From Acidobacteriaceae bacterium (lineage in GTDB: Bacteria; Acidobacteriota; Terriglobia; Terriglobales; Acidobacteriaceae), in assembly GCA_003165855.1 (NCBI GenBank), contig PMXH01000536.1:9297-18849 (forward strand): DNA of 9,553 bases. The letters are read 5' to 3'. A program made the translations under genes and the position numbers. Below are positions 1-6,325 of the stretch, one piece after another. The first letter of the stretch is position 1, and each line of letters opens with the position of its first letter. Below the pieces are notes generated by a model, which had not been told where the DNA came from, ran no database searches, and saw nothing but the letters and a program-made list of their open reading frames with translations.

Positions 1-3000
1 CCTAGTTTCCTGGCAACCGCGCCCGTGAACGCTCCTTTCTCGTGTCCAAACAGTTCGCTTTCCAGCAGACCGGAGGGGATGGCGGCACAATTCAGCTTGA
101 TGAAGCTGTTATCCTTGCGATGGCTCAGGCGGTGAATGGCACGCGCCACCAGTTCCTTGCCGGTGCCCGTTTCGCCCAGCAGCAGCACGGTCGCATCGCT
201 GGGAGCGACCTTCGCCACCTTATCCATCACCTCTTTCAAGACACGGCTGCGTCCGATGATTTCTCCGAACCCCAGTTCGGTGTCGATGGCTTGTTCCAAA
301 TAAAGCTTTTCTTCAGCCAGCTTCTCCTTCGCCAGCCGTAGTTCTTCCGTGACTTCTCGCAGGTGGGTTATATCCACGCACGCGCAGTTCACGCCTACCA
401 CCTGGCCTTTTGCATCCAGCAACGGTTCCACCGTCATGTCGCAATGGTAGGTTTTTCCCCGAGCGCTGAGAGTGAACTCTTGGCGGGTTCCACGGCCAGT
501 TTCCAGTACCGGCCGCTTGATCGCCGCCATCCTTGCGGCCGTCTCGGGATCGAAAATTTCTTCGTCGGTCTTGCCCAGATAGTCTTCCTCGGTCCACCCT
601 TCGTGCGGGTTATAGACCCAGGTGTAGCGCAAATCGCGATCCTGGTTGAAGACTTCGATGGGCGAGCCCGACAGCGCAACCCGGAGGCGCTCCTCGCTCC
701 GGCGCAACGCTTCCTCCGTCTTCTTGCGAGATTCCTCCAGCTTCACCTTCTCCGTGATGTCCCGTTGGATGCCCCAGGTGCGCACCAGCATCCCATTCTC
801 CACCACGCCAATCATGCTATTGAGAAAGACTTTGGGATTGCCATGAATATCGACTTCGTGAGACTCCCGATCCAGCACGCGAAAGCCGGATCGGATGTAT
901 TCCCGGGTCAGCTCAAGGTTGTGCGGATCCTCAGGCGGCAGTAGTTCTATCAAGCGTTTGCCTACGAATTCTTGCCCCGACTTCAAACCGTACATTGCAG
1001 CCTGCGCATCATTGCATTCCGCCATATACGAGTTGTGGAGGATGCGATGAACCAGTTCGTCTTCCGGAAGGTCGATGGAAACAGGGGCGTCCATCTCCTG
1101 CCGGAAGATGCCTTCCGAAACCTCTGCTACGAACATGCGGTAGTTCTCTTCGCTCTGCCGCAACGCCTCCTCAGCCCGCTTGCGTTCCGTGATGTCCGCA
1201 GTCACCGCCAGCATGCAGGGTTCACCATTCACCTCGATCACTTCCGCTGTGGATGAGCCGATGCGGCTACTGCCGTCTCGCATTCGAAAACTGGCTTCGA
1301 CGTTGCGGAGAGCGCCTTCCGCGAGAAGTTGCTTCGCCAGATCCACTTTATCGGTCGGCGCCCACAGCCCAATGTCTAACGCCGTGCGTCCGATGACCTC
1401 GTCACGGCTCCAGCCGGTCAGACGTTCAAAAGTTTCGTTAACCTCGATGTAACGATGGTCCCTGGTGCTCGACAACGTGAGCACCATCGGGCTCTGCCGA
1501 AAAGCCTTCGAGAACTTTTCTTCCGAATTCTTCAAGGCCTCCTCAACCCGCTTGCGCTCCGTAATGTCTTGCAAGACACACGCGATTCGATCGACTCCCG
1601 TCGCACCTTCGATGGGGAAGTACGACACCAATAAGTCGCGCTCGCCCGTCGTTGGAAATTCGTACCTCATCTCGTATTGGACGACTCTACCTTGAAAGCA
1701 CTCATCCATCCTTGACTTGATTTTCTTCTCAAAGACTTCTGCATTTACCACTTCATCGACGCGACACCCCACCACCTGCGCCTTCTCCATGCCCCGGTAG
1801 GTTAGGTATGCGCGATTGGCGATCACGTAGCGGTAGTCCCGGTCCACCACCAGGATCATCTCCTCCACACCTTCGACGACTCTTTCGTATTCCCGCAGCC
1901 TTTCCTCTGCCTGACTGCGTTCGGTAACATCCTGGACGATCGCCATGTGCCAGACCGGGTCGTCCCCCTCGGGCCACATCACCACCACCTCGATTTCGAC
2001 CCAGCGCACGGTGCCATCCGGCCGGAGGTACCTTTTTTCGAATTCGCAGTGCCGCACTTCGCCCGCCGCGAGCTGCCGCAGTTTCTCTTGGCTCGTCGCC
2101 AGATCATCGGGATGCGTAACGCTCTGAAAATTTTCACCCAACAGCTCCGCTTCCGTTCGCCCCACGATCTCACAGTATTTCGGATTGACTCCCAGAAATC
2201 GCCCCGTTCCAGTTTCAGTCCAGCAAATGCCCACCGGGGCGCGGTCGTGGATTGCGCGATAGCGGTTTTGGCTGGCCTGCAGCCGCGCCTCGGCTAGTTT
2301 GCGCTCAGTCAGATCCCGGGAAATGGCAACAATGTAATCCCGTTCAAGCTGGACCCGTTTCGTGCTGACTTCCACGGGAAAGGCTATTCCATCTTTTCGT
2401 CGGTGGACGCTCTGCAATACCAGCCAGCCCGGTTTCCGCCACTGCTCTCGAATGGGTATGATCGAAGACTCTGTAACTGCCGGGTCAATGTCGTAAACCC
2501 GCATTGTGAGAAGTTCTTCGCGGCTGTAGCCCAGATCCATGCACGCCTTCTCATTTACATCAAGAAAGCGAAGCGTTTCCGGATCCACCACTTCAATCGC
2601 ATCGTTGCATTGATCTACCAGCGTTCGGAACAGCTTCAGCTCGCGGATCGTGCGTTCGCCTTCGCGCACTTTGGTCAGTAGTTCCTCACTGGCCTCGCGC
2701 AACAGTTTCTCCGCGCGCTTCTGCTCGGTAACGTCGTGGGCGATGCCGAGCACGATCGGCGACGCGACTCCTTCAGTTCGCAGGGTATTGTGGTATTCCC
2801 AAATCCGGCGCTCGCCCGAACGCGTCGTCACAGCCACCATGCCGCGCGATTCGCCCGTCCTCTTGATCTGGCTTAGGTAATCATCAAACTCAGCGCGGAA
2901 CTCGGCAGGAACCATTTCCCGCATGGGAATCCGCACCAGCTCTTCGACGCTGTAACCGAGCATCCGTGCGGGAGCCGGATTTATAGATAACAATCGACCG

Positions 3001-3152
3001 TCAAGATCGTGGATGCAGAGCAGATCGTGACTGTGCTCTACGAGATCCTGATACCAGTCTTCGTTTTCTTGAAGAGACCTCCGGATCGGGTCCAACTCGG
3101 CCGCCCTCTCCTCAGGAACGCGACGCTTCTTTGGCCCAGGGTGAACATCCAT
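1..3152 (-). CDS. Multi-PAS sigma-54-dependent transcriptional activator (3' end beyond window)
   Basis: I translated the minus strand from the ATG at 3152 and found no stop through 1050 codons to the left edge, so the gene is incomplete here. Seven PAS domains follow one another. Most end in a D-[IVL]-T-E motif; these fall at residues 140, 280, 408, 529, 653, 798 and 927 (the last is D-I-T-H). A charged coiled linker (about 930-957) leads into a sigma-54-interaction AAA+ domain from about 961. It has Walker A GETGTGKE (993-1000) and the sigma-54 contact loop GAFTGA (1040-1045). Walker B, the arginine finger and the DNA-binding HTH expected for NtrC/FhlA-type activators would lie past the edge. 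No membrane segment is visible, so it is probably a cytoplasmic sensor that opens sigma-54 promoters in response to bound ligands or redox state. The ATG follows AGGGG at 5-nt spacing. An in-frame TAA lies upstream, and a GTG 16 codons earlier is a weaker alternative. Confidence 0.93.
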   Translation of the reverse strand, partial: MDVHPGPKKRRVPEERAAELDPIRRSLQENEDWYQDLVEHSHDLLCIHDLDGRLLSINPAPARMLGYSVEELVRIPMREMVPAEFRAEFDDYLSQIKRTGESRGMVAVTTRSGERRIWEYHNTLRTEGVASPIVLGIAHDVTEQKRAEKLLREASEELLTKVREGERTIRELKLFRTLVDQCNDAIEVVDPETLRFLDVNEKACMDLGYSREELLTMRVYDIDPAVTESSIIPIREQWRKPGWLVLQSVHRRKDGIAFPVEVSTKRVQLERDYIVAISRDLTERKLAEARLQASQNRYRAIHDRAPVGICWTETGTGRFLGVNPKYCEIVGRTEAELLGENFQSVTHPDDLATSQEKLRQLAAGEVRHCEFEKRYLRPDGTVRWVEIEVVVMWPEGDDPVWHMAIVQDVTERSQAEERLREYERVVEGVEEMILVVDRDYRYVIANRAYLTYRGMEKAQVVGCRVDEVVNAEVFEKKIKSRMDECFQGRVVQYEMRYEFPTTGERDLLVSYFPIEGATGVDRIACVLQDITERKRVEEALKNSEEKFSKAFRQSPMVLTLSSTRDHRYIEVNETFERLTGWSRDEVIGRTALDIGLWAPTDKVDLAKQLLAEGALRNVEASFRMRDGSSRIGSSTAEVIEVNGEPCMLAVTADITERKRAEEALRQSEENYRMFVAEVSEGIFRQEMDAPVSIDLPEDELVHRILHNSYMAECNDAQAAMYGLKSGQEFVGKRLIELLPPEDPHNLELTREYIRSGFRVLDRESHEVDIHGNPKVFLNSMIGVVENGMLVRTWGIQRDITEKVKLEESRKKTEEALRRSEERLRVALSGSPIEVFNQDRDLRYTWVYNPHEGWTEEDYLGKTDEEIFDPETAARMAAIKRPVLETGRGTRQEFTLSARGKTYHCDMTVEPLLDAKGQVVGVNCACVDITHLREVTEELRLAKEKLAEEKLYLEQAIDTELGFGEIIGRSRVLKEVMDKVAKVAPSDATVLLLGETGTGKELVARAIHRLSHRKDNSFIKLNCAAIPSGLLESELFGHEKGAFTGAVARKL

Positions 3153-3202
3153 AACCGCCCCTGCGGGATGGGCAAAATAATTTTCTCGCGCAGACTCCAC
3201 CG

Positions 3203-3237
3203 TCCGGCAGTTTTAGCCGGAAGCATGGAAGCCATGC
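3203..3237. other. Two adjacent perfect hairpins in the divergent intergenic region
   Basis: TCCGGC (3203-3208) pairs with GCCGGA (3216-3221) across a 7-nt loop. One base later GCATGG (3223-3228) pairs with CCATGC (3232-3237) across a 3-nt loop. Both stems are perfect 6-bp helices. They lie 51-85 nt upstream of the multi-PAS regulator ATG, so they could fold in its mRNA leader or act as operator palindromes in DNA. I do not recognise a riboswitch consensus, including the c-di-GMP-I type, which I considered. The structure is seen; the function is unknown. Confidence 0.45.
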
Positions 3238-3298
3238 GTAGTAGCCCCTAATGCAACCCAAGCCCGATCGCCGCGAAGTGTACCAGAAGTTCGCCAGG

Positions 3299-3318
3299 AT
3301 TGCACAGCGCTATTGCAC
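3299..3318. repeat. Tandem direct repeat ATTGCAC, 13-bp period
   Basis: ATTGCAC occurs at 3299-3305 and again at 3312-3318, separated by AGCGCT (3306-3311), itself a palindrome. It sits about 145 bp before the multi-PAS gene and about 140 bp before the radical SAM gene, a position suited to a shared operator. A 7-bp repeat can arise by chance, so the functional call is weak. Confidence 0.3.
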
Positions 3319-3414
3319 CGTGGGTGGAGGGACAACCGTTTCTCTCCGCTCCGGTGCTTCGCCATTGCTCCCATTTACCGAGTCGACTTGGCTCTCGGCG
3401 TCGCCGCCTAACCG

Positions 3415-3423
3415 TGATATTCT
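3415..3423 (+). promoter_or_regulatory. Possible extended -10 promoter for the radical SAM gene
   Basis: TG (3415-3416) plus one base plus TATTCT (3418-3423, 4 of 6 match to TATAAT) forms an extended -10. No good -35 exists at 16-18 bp; the nearest, TTGGCT at 3388, is 24 bp away. Transcription would start near 3430 and leave a leader of about 30 nt. This is the best candidate in the 3153-3459 gap on this strand, but it is weak. Confidence 0.25.
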
Positions 3424-3459
3424 CCCTTCCATCGGGTTCGGGAATAGGAAGGCGTGGAG

Positions 3460-5211
3460 ATGGCTTCCGTGGGGCGGACAGCAAAACGTTTCTCATTGGT
3501 GCTGATCAAGCCATCGCATTACGACGACGATGGCTACGTCATCCAGTGGTTCCGTTCCGCCATTCCATCCAATACGCTGGCTGTTCTCAATGGCCTCGCG
3601 ATCGATTGCAGAGACCGTCGTGTACTCGGAGATGACGTCGAAATCGTAGTCAGCGCCTTCGACGAAACCAACACCCGCATCCGCCCCGAACGCATCGCAC
3701 GCCAGTTCCGCGGCGGACGCGGCATGGTCGCTCTTGTCGGTGTGCAGTCCAACCAATTTCCGCACGCCATGGATCTCGCCCGGTCCCTGCGCGCTGCCGG
3801 CGTTCCAGTCTGCATCGGCGGATTCCACGTCTCCGGCTGCCTGTCGATGTTGCCCGAGCTGCCGCCCGAACTCAAAGAAGCCATGGATCTCGGCATCTCG
3901 CTTTTCGCCGGCGAGGCCGAAGGCCGCCTCGACCTGGTTCTGCGCGACGCCTGGAACGGCACTCTGAAACCTCTTTACAACTACATGAACGATCTCCCTT
4001 CACTCGACGGCGTGCCCATGCCGATTCTTCCCGCTCACCGTGTGAAGCGCACCGGCGGCAAGATCACCACCTTCGATGCCGGCCGCGGCTGCCCCTTTCT
4101 CTGTTCCTTCTGCACCATCATCAACGTCCAGGGACGTAAGTCCCGCCGCCGCTCCGCCGACGATATCGAGCAGATCGTCCGCAGCAATCTGGCCCAAGGC
4201 ATCAACCGCTTCTTCATCACCGACGACAATTTCGCCCGCAACACTGACTGGGAAAGAGTTTTCGATCGCCTCATCGCCATGCGCGAGCAGGAGAAGCTGA
4301 ACATCAAGTTCGTAATCCAGGTCGACACCATGTGCCACCGCCTTCCCCATTTCATTGAGAAGGCGGGCCGCGCCGGAGTCGCACGCGTCTTCATCGGTCT
4401 CGAAAGCATCAATCCCGATGCCCTGCTCGGAGCGAGAAAAAAGCAAAACAAAGTTGCGGAATATCGCAAGATGCTGCTCGAATGGAAAAAAGCCGGCGCC
4501 ACAGTTTTCGCCGGATACATCATCGGCTTCCCCTCGGACACGCCAGAATCGGTGATGCGCGACATCGAAATCATTCAGCGCGAGCTGCCCATCGATCTGC
4601 TCGAGCCGCACTGCCTCACCCCGCTGCCCGGCTCCGAGGATCATCAAAAGCTCCACAAAGCCGGCGCATATCTCGATCCCGACCTGAACAAATACGACCT
4701 CGAGCACGTGACCACCACGCACTCCACCATGTCGCCAGAGCAGTGGCAGAAGCTCTATCACGATTCATGGGCAGCTTTCTATTCTCCCGAGCACCTGGAA
4801 ACGGTGATGCGCCGCTCCGTGGCCACCGCCAGCAATGCCGGCAACATGACATTTCTATTGCTGTGGTACTACGCCATGGTGGCGCTCGAAAAGATTGACC
4901 CGCTCGAAGGCGGTTATCTGCGCCGCAAGTACCGCAAAGACCGTCGCCCCACCCTGCCGGTCGAAAGCCCGTGGGCATTCTATCCGCGCTACGTTTTCGA
5001 TCTGCTCGACAAGCACGTCAAACTTGCAGCGCTGGTGTTGCGCTATGGCAGCTTCCGCCGCCGTCTGAAACGCGATCCCGACGCTCCCAACTACTCCGAT
5101 ATCGCTCTGACTCCGGTCGATGAAGACCGCTCTGACGAGATGGAACTGGTAGCCATGGGCACCCCGGCGAAATCGTCCGTGGTAAAGATTCAGGCTTCCG
5201 CTTCACACTAA
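3460..5211 (+). CDS. B12-binding-type (class B) radical SAM protein, unknown reaction
   Basis: A 583-residue protein. An N-terminal Rossmann-like region (about 10-170) resembles the cobalamin-binding domain of class B radical SAM enzymes, with the GGFHVSG element at 120-126. It has no DxHxxG, which is common in this class and suggests base-off cobalamin binding or loss of binding. The radical SAM barrel starts near 203, with its [4Fe-4S] ligands C211, C215 and C218 in the CPFLCSFC motif. ITDDNF (253-258), FIGLES (311-316) and GYIIGFPSDTPES (352-364) are barrel elements. The C-terminal third (about 400-583) is helical and basic, with no recognised domain. The sequence matches a family I recall from many soil bacteria, without assigned function. 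ATG 3460 is chosen because AGGAAGG ends 7 nt before it; GTG 3454 has the same AGGAAGG only 1 nt away. It is divergent from the multi-PAS activator. Class B relatives act as methyltransferases, cyclases or ring-contracting enzymes; which applies here cannot be told from sequence. Confidence 0.93.
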   Translation: MASVGRTAKRFSLVLIKPSHYDDDGYVIQWFRSAIPSNTLAVLNGLAIDCRDRRVLGDDVEIVVSAFDETNTRIRPERIARQFRGGRGMVALVGVQSNQFPHAMDLARSLRAAGVPVCIGGFHVSGCLSMLPELPPELKEAMDLGISLFAGEAEGRLDLVLRDAWNGTLKPLYNYMNDLPSLDGVPMPILPAHRVKRTGGKITTFDAGRGCPFLCSFCTIINVQGRKSRRRSADDIEQIVRSNLAQGINRFFITDDNFARNTDWERVFDRLIAMREQEKLNIKFVIQVDTMCHRLPHFIEKAGRAGVARVFIGLESINPDALLGARKKQNKVAEYRKMLLEWKKAGATVFAGYIIGFPSDTPESVMRDIEIIQRELPIDLLEPHCLTPLPGSEDHQKLHKAGAYLDPDLNKYDLEHVTTTHSTMSPEQWQKLYHDSWAAFYSPEHLETVMRRSVATASNAGNMTFLLLWYYAMVALEKIDPLEGGYLRRKYRKDRRPTLPVESPWAFYPRYVFDLLDKHVKLAALVLRYGSFRRRLKRDPDAPNYSDIALTPVDEDRSDEMELVAMGTPAKSSVVKIQASASH

Positions 5212-5353
5212 CAACTCGCGGCCAAACTCCATTACATAAGCAAATTTTCTTGCAGGGACGGAAACTTAATTCGTTCTTCCGGGTTGAGAGAATTATTGAT
5301 TTCCAGAAACCACGTTGTTGCGGAAAAGCTGATTTGACAGGCTCGATTTTTCG

Positions 5354-5383
5354 CTGAAAGCTTCTCGGACGATGTGTGATAAT
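5354..5383 (+). promoter_or_regulatory. Sigma-70-type promoter with extended -10 for the LuxR-type regulator
   Basis: CTGAAA (5354-5359, 4 of 6 to TTGACA), an 18-bp spacer, then TG at 5375-5376 one base before GATAAT (5378-5383, 5 of 6 to TATAAT). The predicted transcription start is about 5388-5391, right at the beginning of the structured leader. A TTGACA at 5334-5339 has no -10 at usable spacing and is probably not part of it. The remainder of 5212-5353 shows no gene or clear signal. Confidence 0.5.
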
Positions 5384-5386
5384 TGC

Positions 5387-5493
5387 GGCACCTGCGCGAC
5401 GCTTGTCTGAGGGGGCAAGTGGGACATCCCTGCTTTTTGAGCGGGGTTGTTCGGAAAGGTAGAGGTGTTCGCCGCTTAAGGGCAGCGGGTGCC
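5387..5493 (+). ncRNA. Candidate structured 5' leader of the LuxR-type gene
   Basis: GGCACCTGC (5387-5395) pairs with GCGGGTGCC (5485-5493), a 9-bp closing helix with one G-U wobble. Inside are a hairpin 5400-5405 with 5416-5421 (6 bp, one wobble) and a hairpin 5428-5434 with 5440-5446 (7 bp, one wobble, TTTTG loop). CCGCT (5472-5476) can instead pair with AGCGG (5484-5488), which competes with the closing helix, so two exclusive folds are possible. The element begins at the predicted transcription start and ends 16 nt before the ATG of the regulator. No known riboswitch or SRP/6S signature was recognised. It could be a cis-regulatory leader, a small RNA, or fortuitous pairing in GC-rich DNA. 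Confidence 0.35.
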
Positions 5494-5509
5494 TTAGTTA
5501 GGTAGTGCG

Positions 5510-6190
5510 ATGTCTTTGTTGCGAAGTGGCCCTCTCGGCAGTATGATTCCGGTTTTCCTCCTCGCTGAAAACCGCCTCCTGCGCGAAGCGCTTGTCCGGC
5601 TGCTGTCGAAGAAGGACGGCATCCGTATCGTCGGCAGCGGACCCTATTCTTCACAAGTTCTCGAGCAAATTCTGTCCTCGGAGCCAGACATCGTGGTCCT
5701 GGATTCGGTTTCGAGAGCCTTGTCTCACGACCGGGTGATCCGCCGCCTGCGTGAGGCTCGGCCGGAGATCGGTGTGGTGATGGTTGGCATGGAGCCCGAC
5801 GAGGGCGTGTTCTTGCGGTTGGTGCGGGAAGGCGTGCTGGGCTATGTCCTAACAGATGCATCCGCCGTGGAAGTATGGCGGGCGATTCGTGACGTAGCCG
5901 CGGGAGAAGCGGTTTGCCCTCCTTCCCTGTCGGTCGCGCTATTCCGCTGCGCTGCCCAGCCGCAAATGAGCCCGCCTGGGGTCACTATCAGGAAGAGCTT
6001 GGACCTCAGTCCCAGACAGCAACAGCTAGCCAACTTGATTCGCCAGGGCTTCTCCAACAAAGAGGTTGCGGCTCGTCTGAATCTTTCAGAGCAAACGGTG
6101 AAGAACCATGTACACCGCATGTTGCGCAAAGTGGGTGCAGTCGACCGGGCGACCATAGGAGAGCTGTACCGTTCCGAGGGCTCGGCATGA
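5510..6190 (+). CDS. NarL/FixJ-type (LuxR HTH) response regulator with degenerate receiver
   Basis: A 226-residue two-domain regulator. Residues 13-130 form a receiver-like fold and about 166-220 a LuxR-type helix-turn-helix (LSPRQQQLANLIRQG, then NKEVAARLNLSEQTVKNHV), which binds DNA as a dimer. In the receiver the phospho-acceptor position is kept (D65 in IVVLDS) and the acidic pair is E20-N21. However, the usual Lys in 'GYLLKDAS' is T115 here (GYVLTDAS), and the usual Thr/Ser switch residue near 92-93 is V/G. Phosphorylation-driven switching is therefore doubtful; it may be constitutive, ligand-tuned or controlled by dimerisation. ATG 5510 has AGG at 5500-5502 with 7-nt spacing. ATG 5543 (residue 12) would start at the receiver proper but lacks a ribosome-binding site. 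No cognate histidine kinase is adjacent. The preceding leader may regulate it. Confidence 0.9.
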   Translation: MSLLRSGPLGSMIPVFLLAENRLLREALVRLLSKKDGIRIVGSGPYSSQVLEQILSSEPDIVVLDSVSRALSHDRVIRRLREARPEIGVVMVGMEPDEGVFLRLVREGVLGYVLTDASAVEVWRAIRDVAAGEAVCPPSLSVALFRCAAQPQMSPPGVTIRKSLDLSPRQQQLANLIRQGFSNKEVAARLNLSEQTVKNHVHRMLRKVGAVDRATIGELYRSEGSA

Positions 6191-6275
6191 TCGTGAGTCC
6201 CGCTGCCAGGCGTGCTTTCGAGATTCCGCAATCACATCATCGGCCGGCCACGCCATCTCTAGTTTCCGCCCGCGT

Positions 6276-6305
6276 TTGACCCTGCACTCCCTGCTCAAAT
6301 AAACT
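6276..6305 (+). promoter_or_regulatory. Sigma-70-type promoter for the TPR gene
   Basis: TTGACC (6276-6281, 5 of 6 to TTGACA), an 18-bp spacer, then TAAACT (6300-6305, 4 of 6 to TATAAT). The predicted start near 6312 leaves a leader of about 14 nt that includes GGGG (6317-6320) as a modest ribosome-binding site. This suggests the TPR gene is transcribed separately from the regulator upstream. The rest of 6191-6275 holds nothing recognisable. Confidence 0.45.
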
Positions 6306-6325
6306 CCCTTCTCAGCGGGGTTCCT

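Noticed and set aside
42..944. Plus-strand open frames over the left region
   Set aside because: They are shadows of the continuous minus-strand multi-PAS gene, whose translation shows clear PAS and AAA+ motifs throughout.
3203..3237. c-di-GMP-I riboswitch
   Set aside because: Neighbouring hairpins look superficially similar, but the conserved aptamer joints are absent.
3389..3404. Sigma-54 promoter (TGGC ... TCGC) before the radical SAM gene
   Set aside because: The spacing between the GG and GC elements is one base too long and the -12 element is poor; the -24/-12 spacing is strict.
3251..3505. 84-residue plus-strand frame in the divergent gap
   Set aside because: No ribosome-binding site, no domain, and it runs into the radical SAM gene in another frame.
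4000..4761. 253-residue open frame antisense to the radical SAM gene
   Set aside because: It lies wholly opposite a gene with an intact cluster motif, its protein has no recognisable domain, and its composition follows the GC-rich codon positions of the real gene.
5386..5400. Sigma-54-like CGGCACC before the LuxR-type gene
   Set aside because: The position for the -12 GC holds AC, so the invariant element is missing.
5232..5861. 209-residue Pro/Arg-rich minus-strand open frame across the leader and receiver
   Set aside because: Low-complexity composition and no domain; it overlaps the real regulator and the structured leader.
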